Positions 24,701 through 34,652 of a stretch of 64,000 bases of DNA are shown piece by piece; position 1 is the first letter of the stretch; every line of letters begins with the position of its first letter. The position numbers were made by a program, and so were the translations under genes. This stretch comes from Rhyzopertha dominica (Eukaryota; Arthropoda; Insecta; Coleoptera; Bostrichidae). Below the pieces are notes generated by a model that was not told the origin of the DNA, did not search any database, and was given only the letters and a program-made list of their open reading frames with translations. Location: assembly GCA_025024175.1 (NCBI GenBank), contig QCXZ01000001.1:14818001-14882000 (forward strand), written 5' to 3'.

Positions 24701-27700
24701 AGAATAATGAGGAAATGCCCCGTCCTACTCAGGAACTAGTAGGAATACATATTACAAAAAAAAATTAAAATTTACTATTTCCAGCTGTTTTTAAAACAAC
24801 TATGTCTGCCCCATTGAAAATTGTGGTACTTAAAAGTGAGTGGTTCGGACAGATTTCGCATCGAAAACTTAAAAACTTACATCATACTTCGCTCCAAATA
24901 GACGTAAAAAGGAAGCTAAATCTTCTTGATAGAGAACGATTGTAGTATAATTAGCATCAAGGGAGAAATATTTTTTTAATATTGGAAACAAATGTACGCA
25001 TACTGAAGAAAACATGTAAACGGTATAAAAAAAATTGGTGAATTTTTCATTCGATATGTCTTGAAAACCTTAGGTTATGACAATACATTATTGATATGCA
25101 CGTTAAGATGTGCGCAGATGCAGCATATTGCAATAAAAATTATTGCGTATGCAGTTGGATATTGAGCAAAAGAAATATTTTTACACAGAATAGATGAAGT
25201 AGTAACAAAATTATAAGCTGTCCACCCAGAAAAGGAATTTGTTTCGTTTTGATATACTACTATTGAGTGAAATTACCTATTTTCAACCAATCCAGAATAT
25301 TTTCAGTGGGTTCATTTTGTGATAGTGATATATCGGCGGTCACCTACATAAAGATATAGCCGATATAACTCTTGACTACTGAAAAAATTATAGAAAGTGA
25401 TATTTTCCATGGTGTACTATATTTATATAATTTTTGACTTGTTTTCTTCTACTTCTTACACTCACTCCAACTGCTTGCTATAATCTTAGTATGATCAATT
25501 TTTCTCAGAGAAGCGCTCATCTTAGCAAACAATATACAGTTTTTGAGATGAGTTAGATTTTGATTATAACTGCTTTTGAACTGTACCTATATGCTAAAGA
25601 TAATAAAAGAACTGGAAGTATTTGTGAACTCTGAAACATTCCACCGTTGTCTGCATATTCATATATAGACAAAACCAGTTCTATGCCATGATGTCTACGC
25701 TAGACCTAAACTGCACTGATGAACTTTAACAAAGCAAAACGCTTCCACCTGCTGTTCGCTGAGGCTCAGACGGCATAGAATAGACGCCCTAACGCCTACG
25801 GTTACCATGGCAATAGACAACTGTCATATTGAGCACGACAAATTATTGTTCGTCAACCCCGCAGTAACAGATACCAATAGCACATTCAACAAAGCAGTTC
25901 AGTTATTTAATGATGGATTGTTTGGTGCCAGTAATATCATGCGCAAATTTGAAAAAAGGCCATGCCATGCCAAGGGCACATACCTTGTTTAATTGCGCCA
26001 CGGCGTAGATATCCATTTTTACTTCAAAGTATTATAAGGTAAAACTGATAGTATGAAAAATAATAAAGGTTTTTTATACTAGAAGACAGCAATTAAATGG
26101 CCATTAATGACCTCATTAAAGAAATTATTTTTGTTGTGAAATTTTAAAAAGATAAAGAAGTTTAAAAAATCGACGCACGCTTTCATTGTATGGGTTGCGT
26201 CATTTTTATACCTCTGAAATCAGTAAAGGGTCCTTTTTTTAACTTAAACTTATGCCTTTTAGAAAAGTAAAGGTAACACACTCCGAGACAATGATGTGAC
26301 TGATGATGACTGAAGAACAGTCTAGAAGCGATGACTGAAACGGTCATTGGATATGTCCTAAATTATAAATGCTGATAGCCACGTTTGTGTTCACAACACA
26401 AAAAATAATTGTTTCCATATGAAAAGTTTTCTGTTTAGAAGAAGTCTTCGTGCCGAAAGATAAATAATAAATGAACGTTATTTTGACAGATATTTTGAAA
26501 CATAATTTAATGATTTGTGCTATATTAACACAATAAACACAAAAATCTCATCTAACAAAATGTTGCTTAGTCTACTTGTATTCGTTAGTTGAGAATGAGG
26601 AATAGAGAACAGTAAACAAATGTTACACATTGAGTATTTTTCTATCTACAAGGAATATCTAACAAATAAAACTTGAATGTAGCTGCAAGGACATCATCAA
26701 GTGGACGACGTTACGCCTTGTAATTAATATTACCGGGTGTTAGCAATGATAATTACAAAAGTGATATAAGATGCTCGTTTTTAACTTTTTGTGTGCAAAT
26801 ATTGAAGGTCATGTGCATTGGTTCTAATATACTGCACGGCGCTAACCATTAGAGCCAAATTGCGTAACCGCAAGCGATATTAGTACATAGCAGCAAAGAA
26901 AACAACAACTAAGCGTAACGCCGAACGCGTCTGCAAGCTTCAGTCCGTTCCTTTCACCCGAGGATTATGTGCTTAACGAAAACGAAAGCGTTTTGATAGT
27001 TTCTAAACTAATTCCCATAGTTGCGCCGCCTTGATTTGTTCACTCAACCAATACTTACAACACGTAATATCAAGAGTCCTGCTAGCAGTTTGCACTTCAC
27101 CGACTTAATTTGAATCATTTATGTAAATAGAACGAAATGGAATCATGTTTAAAGTCTGATTTAATTCGGACTGGTTGCTTTAGAAAAGTGAAAAATTTTG
27201 CACAAGGATAACTTGTATATTGCTTAAATCGTTACGAATTAAAAATTTCCTACACATTCACTGTAAGGTTTTTGTAAATGTAGTATGGCTACTATTATAC
27301 TTAGAACGTATAAAATTGAAGTTATTATAATTAAACTGATTATAACAAAGAATTCGAACAAAATTCTTTTTGTAATTGAAAAGCAGCCAAGTGACATGGC
27401 AGTCTAAGGCACTCTAAAGCTTTGTACATGTTTAAAGCCCTTTCTTTATTTTTTACATCTCTCCTGATATGGTTTGCAAATGCAATGAAACTTCTAAAAG
27501 CGTAGGTATTATACAGCTAAGCAAGTAAAATAAAACATGTACATGGCTGCGTTAATAACGTAACTGAAATATGAAATGTAACTATTTAATTCTGATTAGC
27601 ATACATCAGGTTCTAATAGCAATAAAAAAGTCAGCAGTTTTAAATCGTCTTGGACAGGATAGTTAAACGTTATCTTTGCCAATACTGTGCACTACTGATC

Positions 27701-30700
27701 TCGTAAATAAGCCAATTACGCCTACTAGATAAGCCTTAAACACTATGTGTGAGAGATCAAAGTTTATAATCGCCTGAATGTACCTTAGATTTATATAACT
27801 TATATTTATTGAGATAACAGGCAGGTATACGTATTGAAAAAGTATTGTCAGCTTTGACGGGAATTTGAACCTGGGCCTTCTGAACACTAATCAAACGAGC
27901 CACGTAAATGCGATATCAAAGCCCTATTCAATCCGAGGTCAAAGAGGCATATATACATCAAAGTTTACTTAGTGTAACGCTGATGAACGCATTTGCAGCT
28001 TTTAGCTCGGATTTGAATAGGGCTTTGATAGTGCAGTTGGCTAGCGCGTATGGTTCAAAAGGTCCGGACAAAGCTAGCAATACTTTTTCAATACGTTATC
28101 CCAATAAATATAACTTATGTAAACTATATGTTAGGTCTGCAACATTTTGCACCATACTGTTCAAATTGGTTACGGATTTTTTTATAAAATATAAATAATT
28201 CAATTTATGACGTTTAAAAGCAATTAAATTACTGTAAATGGCGTTAGGTAAAAGCAGCAGCCAATCTACCAAAATGTTTGAATTGCCTCACCCAAAAGGC
28301 ATCTGAATAAAATACTTAATTTATTTGATCTATTTTAAGATTTTCAAACGTTATTCAAAATATTTAAAACCAAATCCTAACTTTAGCAAAATTAGTATCA
28401 ACTCTAAATTTAGTGGTGAGCTTTTACACACGTTTTTCAGTTACACTTTGTACAAATGTCATACTGATCTTTTATTATTGTAAAGCCGAAAGCGATTTTT
28501 TGAGATATAGGTATTTCAAAATAATGTGGTTGTAAACTTGGGCGGAACAGTTTAGCTGAATATAAAAAACTTCGGTTAGTGGATATTTTTTAAACAAATA
28601 ACTTTAATCTCTACTTGGTGCCTTGAGTGGATACTTGAAAATAACCTCACAAGGAATAAACCAAATTATAAGATAATGGTTACTAAAAAATCACTTAAAG
28701 ACCTACAAACACTGATTAAATTGTTTACTAGTTATTCGCTCACGTACTCAGGTAATCAGTCAATGTGATGGAATATCCCACAAGCAGGTATGAAAGAAAC
28801 ATTGTCTTTCGTTACCTTGGTGTGACCCTGAATAAAATTAATGATGCAAACCTAAAATTGCTTTTACAGATGCTGTCGCTGTTACACTAGGCTTTCAATA
28901 TATATTGCTAACATAACTTATTGCTCAATTAAAAGACACCTGTTAGATTTTTCATGCCACACTTACTTTTAATTACTGACACTTGGTAAATATTTATACA
29001 AGATAACATTACATTTCTGACAATTTTTAATGATTTTGTTTAATTTTACAGCACAAATCAGAAAATCATTAAGCAACTATCCCGCTTTATATAAAAACTC
29101 TCTAAATTAAACGAAATTGTGCACAAGCGAAATTCTCAAAATAAACTTCTTAAACAGATAAGAAATTAGATTTGAAGTATGCAGNTGCATGTCAATTTGT
29201 CAGGCTACAGGTCACTACCTTTAGGAAGTAGATCCTATTATGGCAGCTATGTGGCTTTGTCATTATGTCAGTCTAATGCTGACAGAGGGCATTGCCATCT
29301 AATTTCTTACTTGTATCATTTCTATGCCGTGCTGTCTGCACTAGACCTAAACTGCACTGATGAGCTATAATGACAGCGAAATAGATCTATCTGCTGTTGG
29401 TTGCGGTGCAAACAGCACAGCATAGAGATGCATTTTTCTTAAATAGATATTTAATCAAGCAAAAACATTCTCATCTCATTTTGGTTTTAGAAATGGTAAA
29501 ATACCTAATACAATGTTTCCGATATCTTCCAATTTAGGCTTAGTTATTGTAAGTTCTAGCAGCTTACTGCAAATACCCGGCTACTATTTTTTCATTTGGA
29601 AAATTTTAAATAAACGTCAGCCAAATTTTAAGCATAAAAACATTCAAATTGGATGTAGAAACATGCAACAGGAAACTGAGCATTCGTGTAAAATGGTTTT
29701 ATAATCATTCAAAATCTACCACCGTAAACATGAGTGGCAGTAAACATATATGTTAACTATGATGCAGGGCAAAGGTTATAATTGTTCAAACATGCAACAT
29801 TTTCTGTGAAACTGGCCAAATACGACCTGATGGTGTGTGTATTATGAATAAATTGCATATTATTAGGGTTGAGACAGTACCTAAATGAAATTAGTCACGG
29901 TAAATCTAGCGACATGTGACGAATTATGAAGTACGAGTACATCGAGGGAATAGAATTATTTACTGTATTACATTGCCTTCTTTTGGGTTGTTTAACTGGA
30001 AAAGTGCAAACTAATAAGGTGTATACGTTTTAAAAGGTTTTAGGATTTTTTTTCTATATACGTAAAATAAAGTTTCAGCAAATGCTAAAAATTGTAGAAT
30101 TTAACTAATGAATTTTAATATTATCCTCAAAGGTTATTGATTAAAGTACCAAAATTGTTCATGCCTACAAACGCATTTCTGTTTAAATTTACAACAGATG
30201 TGTGCGTGCATGGTTCGCTGGTTCTTCTTGTTCATTTCTTTTAGCGCATATTGTAGAGAATTAAAAAAGTCGGTGCAGGAAACTTCATAGTATTTTAAGC
30301 ATCGACCAAACTTTTTTGCAACATAAGTTAACGCATCATTATTGTCTACCACCGCTTTAAATAGTAATGAGAGATGAGCTAATAGTAACAATTCGATTTT
30401 GATAAAAAGTTGCTTTATAGCTCATGGCAATAACAATGAGTTCAATACGACTATTAGAATTAATTTCATATTTCTGCATAAGTTGACCATAAAATAATAT
30501 TTGGCGTCATATTCAAATACACTTAACATTCAACGACCTTAAAACTACTTCTACAAAAACCACTCCATCCGGAATGAATTAGTAAGGAGTATTTTGTATT
30601 TGTAGTGCTGTGTTAAATGAATATAAAAACGACCGAAAAAAGATAAACATATGTTCATTTTATGACGCATTTTCTGTAATTTCAGTAATATCTAAAATTG

Positions 30701-33700
30701 TTAAACACTGATGGAACTAAGTATGAAATTGCTCAATCAACATTCGGGTTACACCAGCAAATAACATGTTTTTTTTTGTCAACCAAAACAAGCAATATAT
30801 TTGAACTTGTTATCTCCAAAAAATATAGCACGTGTACTATTAACCTCATTCTTACTTTATCTTCGGATTTGTAGTAGCTCAACCGACCAATTTTTGTAGT
30901 AATATTGTACATGAATAATATTTTGAAGACAATAAATAGACCCGCAAATAGCAAGTGCCATTACCAATATTTATTTTTGGATTTAATCTTTAATATGGCG
31001 AGAGATAATATGTTGTATTTGGCAGCTAATATCTCGAAATTTTACGATTACGGAATAAAGTGCAATTATTGGTTAATGAAAAAGCGTAGCTTAAATTTTA
31101 TTAAGGATTAAACTTCATAATGGGATTTGATGCAACTTATATGAGGCTTTTTTATCTAAATACGTATGTACTTATTGGTAGTTACTTAAATGTGGTATAA
31201 ACATACGAATATATAAAAAAATATATAGTCAAGATATACTTTATTAGGACCACTTATAACTCATCTTAAAGATGTTACTTCTGGACTACCCTATATACTT
31301 GACCTTTCCTATTTATAGGTATGAAGATTATAATGCGCAGTAGTGCATTTACTGTTTACCAGTTAAACGTAATGTGTGCATTATTAATCCCTTCAGCACA
31401 TATTATGTATTTACATTTAACGACGTTTGGCAAAAATCATTTTGAATTGATCTGCAGGAATAAATAACGTGAGTGGGAAACAGGTTGTTTATTCCTTCGA
31501 AAAATATACGCACTTACTACGTTTAGCAAGAACTATTTTGAAATGCTGCTGCACTGGAATAATCAGTGGAAAACAAGTTGTTTAAAAAATCGGTCAGAAA
31601 AAAATAAGCGTGACACGGGTACGGCATCTAATTAACAGGATAATAATTAAAATGCATGTCTATGCTGTGCTGTCTACACCTCAATCAACTGCAGATAATA
31701 ATTGTTTTAACAATAATATAACACGTAGTGTCAACTATCCAAAAGTATAGCCATTATTAAGGTTCACATGGAAATCATTTAAAAACGTACATGGTGACTC
31801 TAGTAATACATACCGGCATCTCAATGAGTATTTTCCTGGAAAGAGATCTCGATAATGATCTGTGTACATACATAGATTGACAGCTACATTTTCTAAGATT
31901 GCATATTTTACAAGCAATATACTCATGTTAGTCTTTGTAAAGTAAACAAAGCTTATATGCTCACAAGTGTAATCGACAAGGTGATATCCATATACGAAAA
32001 TAATAACATTGCATTAGCAGTATTTTTTGTTTAGCACATTGTCTTATTTACAACATCTAACTAACAACTTCCCTAAATCACATTGCAACGAATAATAACA
32101 TTAAAATATTAAGCTCGAGCTTTAGATATCAAATCAAAACGAATTTAATAAAGAAGAGGGAAAAAATTTAAAAGGAGGAGATGAAAGGCGAATAAATAGA
32201 CATAACAAAAAAATTAAAGGGGTTCGAGGAAAAGAACGCGAGTATCTATTTAACCTTAATTTTGGTGGCTTTAGTGAAAGGGTTTATTTCATTAAGCTTG
32301 AATAGTACTGGTCAACAATGACTAGTGTTGTACTTCTTTTTAATTATTTGATGTTATGAACTATAAAACAAGATTTACTTACTGTTGATGTATTGTTAGC
32401 AAAATCCTGGACAACTGTTAGCCGAAGGCGAGGTTGCAGTACAACAAAATGGACTGTTTAGCTTATATTACTGAATTTGAATTTTTAAAGAAGATGACAG
32501 CCGAATGGTTTTTTACTAAGAACTACGCAACAGAAAAAAGGGACTTTAAGGAAGATTTGGAATATAAAATTGACCTATTAGTCAAAGTTTCAGAAAATCG
32601 GTTAGCTTGTTTTCAGTTGCCATTCCGTATAATAAAGTCTTGCATAGAAGTAACATTCACAATTAGAATTATACGACGCAGATGACTAATGGGTATGCTC
32701 TAACACAAAACAGTCCTTTTTTGCAAAGGTTTCTACTTTTGTAGAGTAAAGGTATGCTTCAAGTTATAATAGTAATGTGTTAATTAATATGTAACCCAGT
32801 AGGTAAGTTTAAAAGAAACGTTATAAAACCTCCATATTTTTTGTTTTCTTTTTCTGTTTAGTTTTTTAGGTTTGTATGTGTTCTGAATATTGTTTTATGT
32901 GCAATGCAGTGTCTTTTTTTTAGATATTTGGCATGGGGATTTCGAAAACTAGCGGAAATAAAAGGAAGGTTAAATGGGGAAAGATTTACTGTTTCGTCTT
33001 TTAAACGTCGTGGATTTTCGAAAAAATCGTGGCTTGCCAGATATTTTGAAATAACCAGACTATCTGTTTTATGCTGTTTTCAATTTTACATAAAAGGCGT
33101 AAATTGTAAGTGGTAAAAATGCCTGTCTATGCTCATGAAAGCTTCTTTATCGACTTCTCCAAGGTCTTCTATAATTTCAGAAATAAACTTTGTTTTTAAT
33201 TGCTCCCAATCGATCGAGAGTTTGAGGAGGTTGTGCAACTGGTTTGTTTCTTCCAATCCAGGAGTTGGAAAAAACTNCATTTAAATAATTTCACGCTTTC
33301 CTCATGTTATGAGTGGGTGCTCCATCTAGTTCACCCCANTATGTCGCACTATACATTAAACCATAATAATTTCAGTTGAGGTCTCCGCTGTTTGTTATGC
33401 CTTCTGAGCAAATCGCAGTTTGTTAATCTTGTTTCATCACTCCAAAGAACTTTTAGGAAAAATTGTGGCCCGACTCTACACATTAACATTAAACCATCTG
33501 CAGAATTATATGCGTTTCTCGCAGTCACCAGTATGCACAGTTTGTAACATTGATAATGTGTTCGGATGAAACGCGTTTTTTTACCCTCTTATAATAATAG
33601 TGCGCTGCGATGTTCCTGCACCTGCTTTATTGAAACCGATGAATTTTGAAATTGGCAAATTAACACATTTGTTCCTGCAACTTCATTTATTCTGTTTGAA

Positions 33701-34652
33701 GTGTGTTTTGGTTACTGCATTCCCAAATTATCATACAATCTCTTAAATGTAAGCTTCGAAGGCTGGCGGCGACCAAAGTAACTTTCAATATACACTTGTG
33801 CAGCTTGGACAGCGTTTCAATTACATGGTATGTAACACTAAAAATTACGTTTCCAACTAAATATCAAACTATAAAGGATTGACGGGTTTACTTTAATTAA
33901 TTTGTTTTCATTTGTCTGTAATAAACTACATTAAAATCATAATAATACAGAAAAATGGCCAAAATAATTAATAATATAATTTCTACGTCATATCATACCT
34001 CGAAAATGATGGCTTAATTGCAAGATTGATGACATAATCTGATTGGGGATATCATAATATTCTACTTTTATATTCACACTTTCTATATAAAATCAAAAAT
34101 ACAGGCGTTGGAGGAGTAAGATGATATCGTCAAAATATGTTTATTTAATATCTAGTAAGTCATAAACTTTTTAAAAAATTATGCACTAAATTAGAGTCAG
34201 AAGATTGCAAATCTCCTCCATTTAACGTTTCATCTGTCTTCGCGAGATCCCAATGCTAAATGTAAAAATAAAACTCACCCTCCATTTATGGAAGGGGACG
34301 CATGGAAGATCAGGTACTGCAGTAATAACGGTATATATTTATACTGTTATTACTATTTTAAGAATGTAAAGTGGTCGTTTGAACTTGCTTTGCAAGCACT
34401 CGTCCATATAACCAAAGTTTTTTGGAATGTGTTCATATAAATTTACTCTTTTTTGTCTATTATTATAAAAACGTACTATTTATTAATTTCGTAAACTATA
34501 AAACACTTACCATATATCATATTTCTAAAATCAGAAATGACCTGGTCCCTGGTCTCGGGGTCCTCGTTCAGTTCCTTTTTGGCGTACTCCACGAGCTCCT
34601 GCGGCAGAGGGCCGAGGTCCAAAGCGGCCCTGACTTCGTTGTCGGCCGGCAT
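9457..34652 (-). CDS. CRAL-TRIO domain lipid-transfer protein (alpha-TTP/clavesin-like), five coding exons
   Basis: Complete gene assembled by eye. The exons are 34652-34511, 21720-21626, 14139-13989, 13931-13738 and 9798-9457. They sum to 924 nt, or 307 codons plus stop, the usual length for this family. Residues about 20-80 form the CRAL-TRIO N domain, with RTDDEFLLRFLRAR as its signature. Residues about 100-280 form the lipid-binding domain, with HVVNESWVFD, RIFFHG and LPERYGG as landmarks. The tail is acidic (EEEL..DDDDAEEE). Family members bind a hydrophobic ligand such as tocopherol, retinal or phosphoinositide in the cytoplasm and move it between membranes; the ligand here cannot be told. 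All four introns have GT-AG ends and matching phases. Introns: 21721-34510, 14140-21625, 13932-13988 and 9799-13737. No frame damage is seen, so the gene is probably functional. The first ATG in good context after GC-rich leader sequence is taken as the start. Confidence 0.93.
9799..12470. other. intron 4 of the CRAL-TRIO gene, part without recognised features
   Basis: AT-rich. No transposase motif or inverted repeat was seen in this part of the intron. Confidence 0.5.
12471..12840 (+). pseudogene. mariner transposase central remnant
   Basis: IVSGDESWFYSHEQ carries the first catalytic Asp (in the GDESW motif). After one frameshift, STVWVFQDEERPTIVIRS and KKMIATFVSKSGHVATI follow, as in mariner transposases, then DWYVTETFKAA. 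The HDNA and SPDL motifs are absent. The remnant lies in sense with the plus strand, inside intron 4 of the minus-strand host gene. Confidence 0.85.
12841..13737. other. rest of intron 4
   Basis: AT-rich with a few n bases. Nothing recognised. Confidence 0.5.
13738..13931 (-). CDS. CRAL-TRIO gene, coding exon 4 (residues 130-194)
   Basis: This 194-nt exon follows a 57-nt intron (acceptor CCTTTTAG) and ends at GTG|GTAGGT in phase 0. The codon split across the junction with exon 3 restores Gly130. It encodes the core of the lipid-binding domain, including GGICIFDLGGLTMQQAW. Confidence 0.93.
13989..14139 (-). CDS. CRAL-TRIO gene, coding exon 3 (residues 80-130)
   Basis: This 151-nt exon is flanked by TTTTAG and GTATAA. 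It enters in phase 0 and leaves in phase 1. It encodes YVNYHEFRENNPSFFEGV and then EQTGRRILLYRM, the linker and first strand of the lipid-binding domain. Confidence 0.92.
14140..15600. other. intron 2 of the CRAL-TRIO gene, 3' part
   Basis: AT-rich. The open frames at 14467-14799 overlap on both strands and resemble nothing known. Confidence 0.45.
15610..15725 (+). repeat. dispersed repeat, copy 1
   Basis: Similar to 54620-54705 on the same strand: both share TAAAAAGCAG, a following TAAAATT and AAGTCCAAAAT. Both translate to a Lys-rich peptide (FKKQLKF / SKKQVKL), so an old coding fragment of an unrecognised element is possible. Confidence 0.5.
15726..21625. other. intron 2 of the CRAL-TRIO gene, remainder
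   Basis: About 5.9 kb of AT-rich DNA without a recognised transposon, RNA gene or extra exon. No exon is expected, because exons 2 and 3 join in phase. Short AT microsatellites occur (for example near 19528). Confidence 0.5.
21626..21720 (-). CDS. CRAL-TRIO gene, coding exon 2 (residues 48-79)
   Basis: This 95-nt exon is flanked by TTATTGCAG and GTAAGT. It enters in phase 1 (G|AG gives Glu48) and leaves in phase 0. It encodes RGECVPTRTDDEFLLRFLRA and nearby residues, the most diagnostic part of the CRAL-TRIO N domain. Confidence 0.93.
22321..22400 (-). repeat. repeat module B, inverted copy
   Basis: Reverse-oriented relative to 5590-5699 and 29195-29302. It contains the odd-centred palindrome AGATGGCAATGCCATCT and a second CATCTAGC-type copy 50 nt away. 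Confidence 0.7.
22421..22554 (+). ncRNA. repeat unit A with a complete hammerhead ribozyme core
   Basis: CTGATGA (22468-22474) is followed by stem II GCTAT/ATAGC (22475-22479 and 22491-22495), GAAA (22496-22499), then TAAATCTATC and the predicted cut after ATC at 22509. The inner part of stem I pairs ACTGCA (22462-22467) with TGCAGT (22510-22515). The outer part pairs 22432-22448 with 22528-22544, 17 positions with one mismatch. Every conserved core base of the hammerhead is present. No protein is encoded. It could be the ribozyme of a retrozyme-like element or of a terminal repeat of a larger element. Confidence 0.8.
22763..23204. other. intron 1 sequence without recognised features
   Basis: AT-rich, between the TA-flanked element and the transposase region. 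Confidence 0.5.
23205..23769. other. possible 3' flank of the transposase element at 23770-24331
   Basis: Begins with CCGGGTGTTTCAGTGAAAAA, a sequence of the type seen at ends of DNA transposons, but no inverted partner was found in the window. A TGACGTCA site lies near 23709. Confidence 0.3.
23770..24331 (-). pseudogene. DUF4817-type transposase remnant, first copy
   Basis: On the minus strand FERVRFVLICETNQYIATH leads to QHDGAFPHYSAPV, FLDDNFQGHWIGRRGPIE and ERSLDLTCLVFSFG. These correspond to the DGAPPH and SPDLTPLDFFLWG blocks of the family. In the last block the catalytic Asp has become Val, and stops occur, so the copy is dead. Confidence 0.75.
24332..24742 (-). pseudogene. DUF4817-type transposase remnant, tandem second copy
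   Basis: Repeats 23770-24180 at a spacing of 562 nt with scattered substitutions. It covers only the C-terminal part of the transposase and the sequence after it. Confidence 0.8.
24743..25670. other. intron 1 sequence without recognised features
   Basis: AT-rich. Nothing recognised. Confidence 0.5.
25671..25790 (+). repeat. repeat unit A, degenerate copy
   Basis: Outer arms and CTGATGA are kept, but the stem II arm and GAAA are altered (AAGCAAAACG), so the ribozyme core is broken. Confidence 0.7.
25791..27779. other. intron 1 sequence without recognised features
   Basis: A 61-codon frame at 25807-25992 is not recognised. The segment 26.85-27.1 kb is a little less AT-rich but shows no exon. 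Confidence 0.45.
27780..27943 (-). repeat. tRNA-derived SINE-like unit, minus orientation
   Basis: On the minus strand it begins with CTCGGATTGAATAGGGCTTT. A D-arm-like stretch follows (GTGGCTCGTTTGATTAGTG, box A type), then GGTTCAAATTCC (box B type), then a tail with CAATACTTTTTCAATAC and CAATAAATATAAGTTATAT. The box spacing is tRNA-like. It is homologous to the inverted unit at 28005-28130. Confidence 0.65.
28005..28130 (+). repeat. tRNA-derived SINE-like unit, plus orientation
   Basis: It begins with CTCGGATTTGAATAGGGCTT, then TAGTGCAGTTGGCTAGCGCG (tRNA D-arm, box A), GGTTCAAAAGGTCC (damaged box B) and the same tail (CAATACTTTTTCAATACGTT). It lies head-to-head with 27780-27943, with a spacer of about 60 nt. 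Confidence 0.7.
28131..29190. other. intron 1 sequence without recognised features
   Basis: AT-rich. Nothing recognised. Confidence 0.5.
29195..29302 (+). repeat. repeat module B
   Basis: Shares ATGTGGCTTTGTCATTATGT and GGGCATTGCCATCTAATTT with 5590-5699. Unit A begins 13 nt later. Confidence 0.7.
29315..29436 (+). ncRNA. repeat unit A with a hammerhead ribozyme core
   Basis: CTGATGA is at 29357-29363. Stem II is GCT/AGC (29364-29366 and 29375-29377, shorter than at 22.4 kb), GAAA at 29378-29381, then the palindromic TAGATCTATC with a predicted cut after 29391. The outer stem I pairs 29321-29340 with 29407-29426 over 20 positions. The inner stem has one mismatch (ACTGCA against TGCTGT). The core is intact. 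Confidence 0.75.
29437..31645. other. intron 1 sequence without recognised features
   Basis: AT-rich. An 85-codon minus frame at 30134-30391 contains several Cys but matches no family I know. Confidence 0.45.
31648..31697 (-). repeat. repeat unit A, half copy
   Basis: AAAATGCATGTCTATGCTGT and the following bases are the reverse complement of the 3' arm of unit A, ending in the inner stem (CTGCAGATA). The ribozyme core is missing. Confidence 0.65.
31698..33085. other. intron 1 sequence without recognised features
   Basis: An 83-codon plus frame at 32434-32685 is not recognised. The rest is AT-rich. Confidence 0.45.
33086..33810 (-). pseudogene. DUF4817-type transposase remnant, N-terminal half
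   Basis: On the minus strand, VYIESYFGRRQPSKLTFKRL (helix-turn-helix part, about 33800-33740) is followed by VHTGDCEKRI (about 33525) and, after a frameshift, FLKVLWSDETRLTNCDLLRR (about 33450), which holds the first catalytic Asp. The final open stretch (33280-33086) covers the region before DGAPPH. Stops, frameshifts and n bases occur throughout. Confidence 0.7.
33811..34510. other. intron 1 sequence next to coding exon 1
   Basis: AT-rich. Nothing recognised. Confidence 0.5.
34511..34652 (-). CDS. CRAL-TRIO gene, coding exon 1 (residues 1-48)
   Basis: The exon opens with ATG at 34652 (MPADNEVRAALDLGPLPQEL) and ends at a strong donor, ATATATG|GTAAGTG, in phase 1. It is markedly more GC-rich than its surroundings. 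A possible 3' splice site (TTTCTTCCAG) lies 28 nt upstream of the ATG at 34680-34681, so the 5' UTR may be split. Otherwise the leader simply continues towards 34.8 kb. Confidence 0.9.

Noticed and set aside
28025..28075. a functional tRNA gene
   Set aside because: Box B is damaged and no cloverleaf with an acceptor stem can be drawn; it is a SINE head.
27908..28198. 96-codon plus-strand frame
   Set aside because: It runs through the inverted SINE-like pair and is explained by it.
30134..30391. Cys-containing minus-strand frame as a small host gene
   Set aside because: No signal peptide, known Cys spacing or splice context. It lies in an AT-rich intron.
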